Assembly (NCBI GenBank): GCA_023935145.1
Contig: CM043700.1
Coordinates: 24,212,001 to 24,276,000, forward strand
DNA from: Bretschneidera sinensis
Taxonomy: Eukaryota; Streptophyta; Magnoliopsida; Brassicales; Akaniaceae
Length of the DNA: 64,000 nt
Direction of reading: 5' to 3'
Translations under genes and position numbers: made by a program
Notes under the pieces: model-generated
What the model was told of the DNA's origin: nothing
What the model saw: only the letters and a program-made list of their open reading frames with translations
Database searches by the model: none
Shown here: positions 32,103 to 44,307 of the stretch, one piece after another
How positions within the stretch are numbered: the stretch's first letter is position 1
Layout: every line of letters begins with the position of its first letter

Positions 32103-35100
32103 GTTTCTCTTGTATTTTACATTTATCTTTATATGTTGAATATGAAGGGGGAAGTGCTTGTGAGGGTGATGATAAAATTTTGCATGGTTTTCTTTCTTGA
32201 TCTCTAGCTTGTATCAATGTGTGTGATTTGTAAATCGTTCGTTCCTATTGCAACTAAGGCTTGTCTTGCACCAAGAAATGACAATAACAGTTAGTTGTTA
32301 TATATTAAATGAGAACAGTTGATAACATTCAGGCTAAGATAATAATTTTATGCAAATTTGTTGGGAAACTTGTTCCAAATTGAAGCGAACCGAAATACAT
32401 TTTATTATCTAAATGCGAACAGAACATCAGAAAAAACAATGAGGAGTTCCTCACACTAGTTGCCTTGTTTGCATTCCAACTGGGAAGACAACCCACCATG
32501 CAAGGTTTCTTTAATCAGGTATCTTGCAAATCACAGCACCTAACACGTGTCCTTAAATTGTAGGACAATGAAGTCTTTTAACAAAAAGTAAACCTTTCCG
32601 TGTCAAGGGGGTGTTTGCAGAGCGTCTGTCCGGCATTAATTAAACATACAAGTGATCCTATCTCTTTACCACTATATTCCAAGCACTGCCCCAGTATCGA
32701 AATCTTTTAGAACCCACGTATGTACCCCAATGTGAACAAGCTTTGAAAATTGACCCTAACAAATCGTGCTGTGAAAATATTACCGGCCTTTAATAATTGA
32801 AGTTTTGGCAATATTGCCACCCTAAACTAAAAGAGGAAATTTGAGATTTAAAAAAAATCAATTATGTAAAATCTTTCATTATATTTTCTTCCCGTTATAA
32901 TTTTTTCTATATAAAATCATGTAGAATAAAGTTTAAATCTAAGCCAAGATGTTTGCTGTAAAATTCAAAAGATGAGATCAAAATGGCAATGTATTCCCTT
33001 TATTTGTTTTAAAATAGGTAGTTTTATTGCAAAAGGAATAACAAAACAAAATTAATATACCCTGTGTTTAAGGAAAAAGATAAATAATCTGTTTTTGTTT
33101 AAAAGTAATAAAATAGAAAAACAATTTCATGTATAAAAAAAATGGTTTGATGTGGAAATAACAAAATGAAAACAAAATTTACATTATATTTCTAACACTT
33201 GACATTATTTATGTTTGAAATTTAACACCTAATCAACAACCACACAATCACAATAAAAAAAAAAATAAACTCAACAATTTTAATGTGATTCTTCAGCACA
33301 ACTTTTTGCTTACGTTCACGAGTCAATCATTATTCCACTTCTTTTGCAACTTTTGGATTAAAGAAAACTGTTAAAATTTACTACAATACACAGTTTTTCT
33401 AGACAAAACAATGTGAAAATTAATCCCAAATAGCACACATTTTTTTTAGACAAAACTATGTGAAAACTCTCATCATATTTATAATGATTAGTATTCACGT
33501 CTTTTTGACACATAGAAAATGTGGGATTATAACTACTTACAATAACGTTTCTTTTCAATGTGGGATTTGAGAAGTATCTCAATAATTTATTTATATATTT
33601 TTTTTACATTGTAAGTAATAAAAATCTTACTCTTATTTGATATTTCAAACTAAAAATATGCCAACCAAGAAAAATGACTTGCTGCCAATTTTATTCAATT
33701 CAAAAGGTTGCAAACAAATTTCGAGGATTCTAATAATAACGTTTTTTTATATTTTTAAATTAACTTTTAATAACTTGAGTAATTGTTAAAGGAAAAGCAA
33801 AAGAATAAAAAAAACAAATTAATATTAAAATATTAGAAAATATTGAGAAGAAACTAATGAAAAATGAAAAATTATTTTTATACTTTAACATACCCGTCAC
33901 GTGCAAAACCAACTTAGGGATTAAAGATGTGAAACTCAAATGTGAGAAATCTCAAATATTTGAAAAAGCAAAAATTAAGTGAAATATTAAAAGAAAAATG
34001 ATCTCTAAGCTTTGAAACCAAGACCTGAAGTTTTGATATCATATTAAAAAATGGTTAAGCTGTTAGTCATCCCGAAAATTTAAGTTAATGAGAAATAACT
34101 CAATTATTTTTTTATACTTTAACGGAACACTAGTTGATAAATTATAGAGTTTATATTTGATAACTGACAAGTTATAAACTCTATACACTGTCTGTCAGTG
34201 AACCAAAAGTTGCCAATTCGTTAAATTGTAAACTTAAATTTCAATAAATCCTTTTTATAATAAATATAAAAAATTTAAATCTTATTTATGTGATTTTTTT
34301 ATTCCTCTTTTCTCTCATGGCATTATGTTTTTCTTTTCTCCATGAATAAACTGATAGTCATTAATAAAATTATCATAATTAAGAATGTTCTGGCTTGGTA
34401 TGGTTTTGTTCATTCTAAAGCAAAATTGTGTCTTTGTTTAAATTGATGACTCAAACCAGTATCCCTAAAGAGAAGAGAAAAGAATAAATATCAATTATCT
34501 ATTTTACAATTTTCCTAAGTTTTTTTTCAATGTGTAATATAATTTGGTTTCGCATCCAAATACCAACTAAAAAAGTTGTTGGGTGTCCTTACCAATTTGA
34601 GAAGGTTAGATAATTAACTCCAAAAGCTAGAAGAGGAAGATTCTCTTCATCTTGTTTGATAACTAAATAGAAAATAGACAACCCTTCTTCCATGAAAGAT
34701 AGAGAACCACTATTTAGAGCATCATCAGAACCAACTAGACCAAACAATGGTCTATTAACTAACAAAATCTTCATGGTTATTTTTTATTTTATTTTATGTC
34801 AATCTATTAAAAAAAATTGAATCATTCTTTCGAGTGAAAATTGCATGAACCTACCTTAAATCTATTCATAGTTACACTATAAAAATCAAGAGTATGCTTT
34901 GATTTTGATAAGAACTAATTAAAATGCAATCTCCAAATCTTTATACTGTGTGACAAATCAAATTTCTCACCCACATGAGAAATGAATATTTTTTATGAAT
35001 GGAATGAGAGCCATCATGAATGAAGAGGCGGCTTGTATGCGTTAAATTAGAGGATTCTACTTGGTAATTAGGTGAACAGAGATGCGAGGAACAAAAAAAG

Positions 35101-35737
35101 AAATGATCACACCAATCAAGAAAATAAATAAATTTTATAATAAAATTGAGAATTTGAGGTAAGGTGAAGATTTGTTGAGTTGTTTTGTCTTAAATCCTCA
35201 CAATGATGTTTGTTAGGATTTTGATTCAAATCCCGTAAAGAAGAATTCTATTTAGTTTGGAAAAAATAGTTTTTGATTTTATTGTTATTCATTCTAATAA
35301 GAATATAATCGTGGTTTCATACTGAATGATTGTTTATTATAGAAGAGTAGTAGTTTCATTTGTCCTTGTTCTTTTTTTATTAGTATTGGAAAAATATCTT
35401 TTATATAAATGAGATCGTAGAGAAAGTCGAGAGCACATTTAAAAGTCCAAAATACTTTATAAATCAAAGAGATTTACAATTAGAATTAGGTTAAAAGATT
35501 TAATTATATTAAAGTTATTTTTGAGTTATGAAACAATGCAAATTTAATTTGATAATTTTATTTTTTTTAAAATTATAATTAAAGATTAATAAATTCATTT
35601 GTATATAAAGTCTTCGGTCGAATGACAGAAAGAAGAATTTTGGTGGAATGTTGAGTCCGATTACTTTGACTAAAGACTTTGCATAACCTAACCAACCATG
35701 TGCGCCTGGGCATTCATCCACTATGTTTTGCATGTTA

Positions 35738-35835
35738 TAGCCCAATTAAATATTCAACACTTTATTTAATCATAATATCTAATCATGTCGATGTGAACCC
35801 CATTAATAGTAACATTTTTTTTACCATTAGTAATA
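35738..35835 (+). repeat. Dispersed ~115-bp repeat, copy A
   Basis: TATAGCCCAATTAAATATTC, then ACTTTATTTAATCATAATAT, ATTAATAGTAACATTTTTT and TTAGTAATAACATTAA. The same ordered set recurs at 38738-38870, 40538-40660 and 40672-40800. It is preceded by GTATATAAAGTCTTCGGT at 35601-35618, which also recurs at 38205-38222. Confidence 0.75.
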
Positions 35836-35853
35836 ACATTAAGGCTTAAGTGT

Positions 35854-36120
35854 AAACATTATCTTTAATTGAGGGTAAGTTATATTTTTTACTCTCATTT
35901 TTATTTAGAAGTGATTTAAACTCTCTATTGAAAATTGGATGTAATGAATGTTCTTAATTGAGAGGTCAGTTGTATTTTTTATCCAAACTTTTATTTAGAA
36001 ATAACTTAAACATTCAATTGAAGATTAGATGCAATGAAAACCCTCAATTGAGTGGTTACATTTTGTACACTCACTTCTATTTAGGAGCGACTTAAACTCT
36101 CAATTAAGAGGTGAATCCCA
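35854..36120 (+). repeat. Three-copy tandem array, ~90-bp period
   Basis: The phrase (T/C)AATTGAG recurs at 35866, 35955 and 36045, spaced 89 and 90 bp. Each is followed by a TTATTTAG(A/G)AG or similar phrase and ACTTAAAC. Noncoding, about 270 bp past the PLAC8 stop codon. Confidence 0.8.
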
Positions 36121-36390
36121 ACAAAAGCACCATTGATAACAATTACTATATCGAGCAAATTGCTCCTCAGGATCTGCAGTTACTTAAATAGAAAGGGGTT
36201 TAGACTATTTGTTTTTTCCAGTTGCTGGAACATTAATTAGATTGTAGGATTTATAATTTATAAATGAACAACAAACTGCAGCCAAAAGGAGGAGTTGTAA
36301 AAAGAAAAGAAAAAAGCAGACAGATAAAAAAATCCAAATTAACTAATACAAAAACCACAAAAATAGTAATAATTTAGATAATTTTCCTCA

Positions 36391-37693
36391 TCAACCCATC
36401 ATTGTTTGATTCGTTGGGGCCATCATCGGACCTTGCTGTTGCTGCATGCCCTGAAACTTGGATAAATTTCCTTGCCATCCTAAAACAAGCAATAATTAAA
36501 TTAAATTGTTTTGTTTTGTTTTCAATGAAATGTAGTAAAATAATTAATGAATACTTGATGATGGAGTAATTACCTATAGATGGATCGAACCCTCTTAGTT
36601 GAAGCTCTCTGTACTCTTGACAGAGAGCACAACACTCACAAAGACAGTGAGTGATCCAATCTGGTGCGGGCACCTCAAGGAGGCCAAACTTGGCCCTAAG
36701 CTTTGTTCGGTAAGAACATGACATTATGCATGGCAATCCAATCAAAAACCCGATCAATCCGTACATTAATCCGCTGGTTGCGCATGCTGTTGTACCACAC
36801 CACAATTTACAAAGTTAATACAACCCTTAAACTATACGTGTGTGATATATGTACTAAGGAGCATAAATTTCACTTACTGGTGTTGCCTTCGTCCACAATC
36901 TCCGCCACCTGCCCAAATGTCAAGCATGGGAAGAAAGCTGTAACCAGAGCTGAAACATAACAAACCAAATTTATCACCATTCATTTAATAGTTTCATTTT
37001 AATTTCAAGTGCTGAACATGGCAATAAGGATATTAAAGAAGAAAGAAATCAAATATCTTAAAAAGCGATATCTTTAAAAAAAAAAATACAAAAGCTAGTG
37101 TGTGAATGAACATGCAAAAGAGAAGATCGGAGAAGAAGAAGAAGAAGAAAGATTAATTAATTATCACCATTATTGGGATCATCCATGCAATCGAACAGCT
37201 CAGTTTTCCATCCTTCCTGACCGCCAACAGGAATCCCTTGTGCCTGAGAAACTTGTTGCTTGTAGGGAGAAGCTTGTTGATGAAGAGCTTGGTAGCCCTG
37301 GCTCACATATCCCCCTTGTTGAGGCAGATGATAGCTTGTTGGAGTTGTCTGTTGTGGGTAATTCACAGCCTGACCCGCGAACATCTGATGGGCTTGTGGT
37401 GGAGACTGCACAGGAGTTTTTTGTGGGCTTTGTGGTGGGTATGCAGCGGGGCGGGGTGGAAACTGTACCGGCTGAGACGGTTGAGGCCTATAGGCCTGTT
37501 TGTTAACTTGTGGTGGTGGTGGTGGTGGATAAATTGGAGGTTGCTGCTCATTCACATTCTCATTGTAGTAAGTTTGATTGGCTACTGCTCCAGGTGCTGA
37601 GAATTCACCCTCATGAGTGTAATTTCCTTCATTGTTATATTTTGTTTGAATTTCAGCTTCTTCATTAGAAGGGTCTGCTTCAGGACGTGCCAT
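36391..37693 (-). CDS. PLAC8 / cell-number-regulator-type protein with Pro/Gln-rich N-terminus, 4 exons
   Basis: Coding exons (minus): 37168-37693, 36878-36949, 36574-36786, 36391-36479. Phases join to 900 nt, or 299 residues plus TGA. Residues ~1-160 are rich in Pro, Gln, Tyr and Ala (for example [10 protein letters not shown]). Residues ~165 onward form a PLAC8 domain: [33 protein letters not shown], a hydrophobic stretch [16 protein letters not shown], then [20 protein letters not shown] and WQGN. PLAC8 plant proteins sit at the plasma membrane and act in cell-number control or metal transport; which applies here is unknown. The Cys-rich CCxxCxCPC-like motif of many members reads ALVTAFFPC. 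The start at 37693 is chosen because the in-frame upstream Met (37846) lies upstream of the TATA box. Confidence 0.92.
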
Positions 37694-37788
37694 TAGGCAA
37701 TTATAGATATATGCACTCTTTAAATTTCTTTTTCTTCTTTCGCTCAAGAGATCAGAGAGAATGTTGTTGGTGCTCAATTTGGAGAGAG

Positions 37789-37796
37789 CTTTTATA
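37789..37796 (-). promoter_or_regulatory. TATA box of the PLAC8 gene
   Basis: TATAAAAG on the minus strand, about 96 bp upstream of the ATG at 37693. With normal spacing, transcription would start near 37760 and leave a ~70-nt leader. Confidence 0.6.
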
Positions 37797-37839
37797 GAGG
37801 AAATTAAAAAGTAGAGACATTTTGGGTAACAATTTTTTA

Positions 37840-38015
37840 CTTTCAATTTTCGAAAATAAAAACTGAAAAATAATTTTTTGATTTAAAATAGAAAACAATG
37901 AAAACTGTTTTTGAAACTGTTTGTCAAACATAGAAACAGTTTTCGAAAACTGAAAATAATTTTCAAAAACTGTAAAAACTGAAAACAGTTTTTAAAATTG
38001 TTTCCAAACATAGTC
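37840..38015. repeat. Self-complementary AT-rich repeat upstream of the PLAC8 gene
   Basis: Many interleaved GAAAACTG and CAGTTTT motifs, including a perfect 16-bp palindrome CAGTTTTCGAAAACTG at 37937-37952. It ends TTTCCAAACATAGTCTA. Its composition is like that of the MITE at 15306-15572, so it may be a truncated relative. It sits just upstream of the TATA box. Confidence 0.5.
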
Positions 38016-38737
38016 TAAATATGGTATTACTGTTTATGTACGTGCAACTGAACTGCTATAAATTAATTAATTTCAACCCAAATGAAAGAAGTCAGAGAGG
38101 GAAACTAAACCATTTAGCTGGCAACTTCTGTGGAAAAAACAGAGAGTATAAACACTTTAAAACAGAAATGTTTGATTTTTTGGACGTTGACTTTTTAGAG
38201 TTTTGTATATAAAGTCTTCGGTGGAGTGATTGAATGAAATTTGGTGGAATTTTAAGTGGCTTTACTTTGATCAAAGACTTTGCATTACAGTAAACTTGAA
38301 AATTTTGGATGCTTTTTGCAAGTGCATGCTAAACGTTAATTAAAAAAGACGTCTGATATGCACGGTGCAAGTTATCTACTTTACATTACTGTAAACTTGA
38401 AATTTTTGGATGCATTTGCAAGTGCATGCTAAACATTCATTAAAAAAGGTCTGATATGCACCGATCCACGTTGTATTCATTGTACTTAAAATTTTTACAT
38501 AATAAATATTTTCATATGTTTTATCATATTGAGAAATTTTTATTCGTACATATTCAATTAATGTTACTCGTAAAATTTTTAAAAATTATTAATTCAGTTT
38601 ACATCCAATTTTACGCGTAAGTAAGAATTTCTCATTTGTAAAACGGCTAACTGGCATACCCTAATAAGCCATGTGCGCAGCCTGGGTATATTATTCATAA
38701 ATGAGAACAGAATCCAATCCTCCACCAGAATTTGCGT

Positions 38738-38870
38738 GTTATATAGCCTAATGAAACATTCAAAACTTTATTTAGTTACTGTATCTAACCTTGTCAACGT
38801 AGTCACCACTAATAGTAACATTTTTTTACCACTAGTAATAACATTAAATTATCCACAGTAGTAGGTAATT
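38738..38870 (+). repeat. Dispersed ~115-bp repeat, copy B
   Basis: ATATAGCCTAATGAAACATT, ACTTTATTTAGTTACTGTAT, CACCACTAATAGTAACATTT and ACTAGTAATAACATTAAATT in order. A partial further copy (ATATAACCAAATCAAACC) follows directly. The upstream part (AAGCCATGTGCGC) matches 35690-35710 and 40478-40495. Confidence 0.75.
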
Positions 38871-39118
38871 ATATATAACCAAATCAAACCTTCAAAACTT
38901 ATTCATTTGCCAACTTGTCAGGATCTATCTTCTTTTGATCTTCTCCAAAAGAGATGAGAGTCTAATACAAGATTAATCAATTAAAGTCAACACATGAACG
39001 ATATAGCACTCTAATTGCCTGTTTGATCCAAAGGAGAGAAGGGGAGGGGATTGGGTTAAATATTTTTGTTTGAGAGTTTATTAAAGGCAGGAAGGAGAAT
39101 GGATTGGAGGGGATTAAT

Positions 39119-39320
39119 ACTAGGGGTGAGCATGGAATTCGGTTGATCCGTGGATCCGACCCAAACTGATATAATGGGTTGGATTGGGTTGGGTTGGGTC
39201 ATTTTAGAAGTTGGGTTGGGTTTGCTTGAATTTTTTTTAAACCCGGTGAGTTGGGTTGGGTCATGGATTCAAAATTTTTAAACCGACCCAAACCGATAAC
39301 CCGGTCAAATATATAATTAT
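39119..39320. repeat. GGGTTGGGT/ACCCGACC-rich MITE-like element
   Basis: It begins CTAGGGGTGAGCATGG, a start common to hAT-type plant MITEs, followed by runs of GGGTTGGGTTGGGT and, farther right, the opposite-sense ACCGACCCAAACCGATAACC. The right terminus is not clear. A related GACCCG-rich pair lies in CASP intron 13. Confidence 0.45.
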
Positions 39321-40537
39321 ATTTTTTTATATATATTGTATTTATTAAATATAAAATTATGTTTAAATAATTATAGTATAATTAATGAGTAAAATTATAT
39401 GTAGCACTGTCCAAATCCAAGCAGCCAAACATGGTATAGGTTGTTGTAATTAGATAATAAAATGATGGGTATTTTGGAAAAAATTACAATTTACTAAACT
39501 AAACCTAACCTCTAATTGAGAGTTTCAGTTATCTCTTTCTTCGTTTTGTTTCTGGGGGCTATGGAGAGAAAACCAGAGAAAGCCAAAAACTCAAAAAGGT
39601 ATGCACTATGTAGTACTATAGTTTAATTTCTGGCCAGTTTTTTGCACTTTTAAGCAGTGTTGGCATGTATTTGGCACTTTTATGCATTAGATCGAGCTGT
39701 CTGATCTAGAGGATAGAACATAATTTTTTTTTTAAGAACATAAGAAAATTGCCAAGCCTCTTTAAAGTTTTTCACCAACTGATCCATACAATAATTGAGT
39801 ATCCATGCTTAAACTCAAATGAATCTCCACCGTACTTCATTTATTCAAAAGGATTCAACGAAACTATCAAACTAATTAGAAAATGTAAATAGAGAAATAT
39901 ATGAACTTTTCATGTCAAGAAAAAGTGTCAACCAAACGGTGGTGAAATTATAATTTGGCATAATTTATAATTTTCATTGACCCTATAATTTTCATTGACC
40001 CTCCAAGTTGGGGGTAGGTGAGGTGAGAGAAAGGGAGGTGATTGATGGGTATTAATTTAATATGTATGGTGTAATTTCAATTTTATTTCTTTTTTCAATG
40101 GTTTGAATTTTATTAAAGTATTTTTATAATATGACAATAATAATTTTATCAATCCTCACTCTTTTCCCTCTTAAGTCCTAACCAAACAAGGGGATGGTCT
40201 CCCATTTTTTTTTTAGCATCAAAACGATGGTAGGTCAAACAACCTCCCCTCCTCTCCTATCCCCTCCCTTTAATTACCCCCCTTCCCTTCCCTTCCCCTC
40301 ACCTCCAAACTCCACGCTAGCACGGTTAATTCCTTTGTATAGCATTTCCTGCCCTCCTAGGAAGCTCCTTATCCTCCATGCACAAAATTGCATTATAGAA
40401 AACAAAGTAGCCATCCATTTTGAACAAACTTCTAAAAATAGGCATACCAACCAAACGAAGACTTTGCATAACCTAGTCAAAAATGTGCGCCAGGGTATTC
40501 ATCCATGAGAATAGAATCCGATCCACCCCTTGGCTTT

Positions 40538-40800
40538 GCATGTTATAGCAATATAGCCCAATGAAACTTACAAAACTTTATTTTAATTACATGCCGACAT
40601 GGTCACCACTAATAGTAACAATTTTTACCACTAGTAATTAATAACATTAAATTGCCCACGTAATGGGTAATTATATATAGCCAAATGAAGCATTCAAAAC
40701 TTTAATTTAATCATTGTACAATATATAATCATGTTGCAATCTGGATGTGGTCAGTGGTCACGACTAATAACATTTTTCTTTTGTTAATTACTACTTAGAA
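40538..40800 (+). repeat. Dispersed ~115-bp repeat, copies C and D in tandem
   Basis: Copy C (40538-40660) and copy D (40672-40800) both carry GCC(A/C)AATGAA, AAAACTTTA and (A)CTAATA..AACATTTTT in order. The array is followed at 40905-40985 by a segment (CTTTGATTT, AATGCAATCTCCAAAT) that also occurs at 34865-34945. Confidence 0.7.
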
Positions 40801-41559
40801 GATTATAGAAAGTGTGCAAACTAATGACAAAACCTATATATACCTTTGGAGAAATATACTAGCTTTATCATATATATACTACTAGAATTTCACTACTTTC
40901 TTTATACGTAGTATTAAAAAAATCAATATTTTGCTTTGATTTCAATACGAACTAAATAAAATGCAATCTCCAAATTTTATAGAAATTAACTAAGAAGCAT
41001 TAATTTTGTTTCAATGGAAACAAAATTCAATATTATACTAATGAATTGATTAACATACTACAAATCTAATAAAAAAAACCCCATTTAAGTAGATAAAAAA
41101 TATTTTAATCTAATCCTTCTCAATATTTAATTTTTTTTTAATTTAATGAATTTAACAACACAAAAATAAATTGTTTGTGCAAAACTTCTTTATATAAAGA
41201 GTAACTAGTTGCATGCCCGAACAATGCATGACCATTGGCTCCATATTGATTTTGATAATAACAAAACTAAAATATTTAAATTAATAATTTTTTATCTAAG
41301 CTTCTTCTAAGTGAAAATGCAAGGTGCGCAGTTTAGAAGTTGTGCACACATACAAAATGCGAGGCATGCATATAGAAACCCAAAGTGTTGAAGGTTTTTC
41401 AAAGAAGAAGGTGAAGATGCTGAGAGGATTTGGAACTCTTGTCTTAGTTAGTTACCCATGTTATTTCCCTCACAATTTTTAGCTTTAAAATGACTCAATA
41501 TATTTTCTAAAAATGTCTTACTCAAAAACTAAATATTTAAATTCAAATATGTTGTAAGT

Positions 41560-42460
41560 TTTTAAGCAAAACTGAAGATATGTGTAGTTATAGTCGATTG
41601 TGTTGGTACTATAGTCAGACTAGAGGCTTAAAGACTTTCTAACTTCTATTTCCATAGCAAAAAAACAGTTGACTGTGAAAGAGTCAAAGACTTTTCACAG
41701 TCGACTGAAAGAATCCCACAATCACCTGTCCTTGACCTAAGCTTCACTAATTCAAATTTTTAAAAGGCATAGCCCATTGGGCAGACCCACAATCGATTAT
41801 ATTGTAAATAACTGCTAGTTTTTAAAAAGTGAGGCGTAAGACGTAGCATTAAATGCACCAAACGACCATTTAATGTCTAAAACGACTAGTATGAATTAAG
41901 ACTATAAATACCCATAATCAATTAGCATTTAAATCTAACAAGAACAATCAAATTCATTCAATAGCTCATTTATTGCTTCTTCAAGTTTTCTATTTTTGAA
42001 ATTGAGCCATTCTTAAGCTAAGAACTTGTTAGAGGAAAAATTTATGAGTTGTAAGCATTTATTGTATACTCTCCCTTATGTACCAAATTAATCATTTCGT
42101 TTTCATCTTATAAAAAGTATTTTTGAGTGTTTATGTGTTAAACACTTGTGACAAATTTCTAATGAAGAAATTTTTTTGTAGAAGCTTGAGCAATACCTTA
42201 AAAGTTGCTTGACATTTCTTTACTTGGTATAACTCTCAAAAAGATCTTTTGAGTAGACTAGGCACAATAAGTGATCGAACCATTATAAATCAAATTTGTA
42301 AACTCTCATAATTTCCTCTTTTAAATTTCCATTACGTTTATTATTATTGTTTACTTGTTTTGATCTTACTTGTTTGATTATCTTGTGCTTGATTTTTAAT
42401 TAATCTAAAAAAAATTAAACTCAATTCTCATCCTTTGAGTCGCCTTAGTAAACAATGACT
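41560..42460 (+). mobile_element. Probable remnant LTR of a large copia-type retrotransposon
   Basis: Features typical of SIRE/Maximus-like LTRs: ACTATAAATACCC at about 41900, a following leader with GAGCCATTCTTAAG, and near the right end ATTAAACTCAATTCTCATCC then TTTGAGTCGCC, which recalls the usual '...AATTCACCCCCCTCTTGAG.CG' terminus. No primer-binding site, gag/pol or second LTR was found. Confidence 0.35.
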
Positions 42461-44307
42461 TTGTTAATGTGAATTTAGTTTTACGCAAGATAAGTTTTAT
42501 CCTAATTATTCATATAAATTTTTCTATTCATTTTTTTTACTTGTGTACTTGTATTTTATAAATTTGATATTGATGTTTTTGAAATTGCAATTGAAGCTAT
42601 CATAATCCTTCTTTCATTCAATATGTTGAACAAGCCTAATAGTAATTATTAACATTAGTCTCACAAATTTGTCCAAAGTTATATCAACGTAACGATACTG
42701 ACATAATTTTTAAAAAAAATTGTTGCTACTTTTGTCTTCAAAGATATTTTAGTTTAATTTAAAGTCTATTTTCATTGAAGAAAAAAAAAAAAACTTTATA
42801 AAACCCAAGAGATAGCATGAAAATCAGGAGATAAGATATTTTATTGAAGTTTACTCTAAAGTATATACTTCAAATGACTTAAATAGCGATATTATTTGCT
42901 ATAACTATGCAATGGTTGAGAGAAAATCAAAGTTTCGAGTAGAAAGAGATCAAGAAACAAAATATAACAGTGTGGCGTTATTTTCTCGAGTTTCAATAAT
43001 TAAATTAATATGTAATTAAATTATTTTCTCGAGTTTCAACAAGTTTCAATAAATATTAAATTATTATGTAATTAATATAATTAAATTATATTTTGTTTTC
43101 CTCATATATTTATTTAGATTTAGTTTTAATCTATAAGCAAGTTAATTACACAAATTTCATGTAACTATATATAAAAAAGTTTAAAAAATAATTCATTCCT
43201 ATGTAATTGATTAAAAAATTTCAATTGTTGCTTCCTTTAGCCAGACAGGCGGCACATAGCCGGAAAATAATGAACTTGATGTCATAATGTAAATCTCGTC
43301 AAGCTTCTCCAATTATATTAGAATTGTATTTTTTAAAACACTAGAGTTATTTTGTTCATCCAATTTTAAATAGCACCAACCACGAACAATATTTAAATAC
43401 AGAACCCGAAAGCATAAATCAAGAAATCTACTCCAAAATTACTAAACTGTATTACTTTTGTTATATAATTGTACTTTATATAATTATCTACCGGTTCACT
43501 TGTTGAATTTGGAAATCTTGTACTAGTAATTGACAAAAGCAACTTATATTTCTTAAATTTTTGCAATAATATGAATTTTTTTTTATGTCTATATTAATAT
43601 TTATACAGTATTTTAATATAAAATATATACATATGTACGTGGAGGCATTTTTGTTCATAGTATTTTTAAAATAAAAAATTAACACTCTTATTTTCATATT
43701 AAAATTTTAAATTTGTCCACTTAAGCGATATACATGATAAAATACGAAATATATCATGTTAAAACAATATAATTATTATAAAATTTTCGTACTTATAAAA
43801 TAGTTTGTTTTTTTTGAGTATTTGAAATTTAAATTTATTAAAATAATTAATTATTTTAATTATACGTATTACTATTATACATAATGTTATTAATTTAAAA
43901 TATTTTTAAAATATTTTTTTAGAGGAAAATTATATATAATCATTTGATGACTATGGTTGAAAGTTGAAATTTGAAATGGACTCGATTTAAATATAATGAT
44001 ATTGATTTTGTAGCTTTCAGATGGAGGAAAGATTTTGGGCTGAGCCCAACCCGCTTTGCAGGCCCAGAGAATAAAAACCAGAACACGAGAAACTACTTAA
44101 CCAGAACAAGAAGAACCACCATAGATCGAAGCTCTATCAGATCTGTCCAAAGAGTGGAAACTTACCATGATGATCTCCTCATTCGAGGCTTGAATCATCA
44201 TATAATTGAAGGTTTTATGAAATCAATTCCTTGTAATAATTCCAAAACATTGCAACAAAAAAACCCTAGTATTTTTCTTTTTCAATTCCAGATCCGAATT
44301 CGTAAAA

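Larger units (their letters stand above)
32103..36390. other. Intergenic region between SCD1 and the PLAC8 gene (convergent 3' ends)
   Basis: The first few hundred bases should be the SCD1 3' UTR; I cannot place its poly(A) site. The rest is AT-rich with no supported gene. Two short blocks recur on the far side of the PLAC8 gene: 34865-34945 (compare 40905-40985) and 35601-35835 (compare 38205-38290, 38640-38850 and 40455-40660). A three-copy array occupies 35854-36120. Confidence 0.6.
37694..44307. other. Intergenic region between the divergent PLAC8 and CASP genes
   Basis: No supported gene. It holds the PLAC8 promoter, a palindromic repeat (37840-38015), three further copies of the ~115-bp dispersed repeat (38738-38870, 40538-40660, 40672-40800), a GGGTTGGGT-rich element (39119-39320), a candidate poly-T insertion (39715-39743) and a probable LTR remnant (41560-42460). 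The remainder is very AT-rich. The CASP 5' UTR should occupy the last few hundred bases. Confidence 0.6.

Noticed and set aside
35854..36120. CRISPR array
   Set aside because: The repeats are contiguous, diverged 90-bp tandem units without unique spacers, in a plant nuclear context.
37102..37600. Long plus-strand open frames across the PLAC8 locus
   Set aside because: They are antisense to exon 1 of the PLAC8 gene; the Leu/Trp-rich translations are the mirror of its Pro/Gln codons.
37694..37846. 51-residue N-terminal extension of the PLAC8 protein from an upstream in-frame Met
   Set aside because: It would place the start codon upstream of the TATA box at 37789-37796; the sequence between looks like a leader.
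40194..40508. 104-codon plus-strand open frame
   Set aside because: The translation comes from low-complexity CCCTCC-type sequence; no homologous features.
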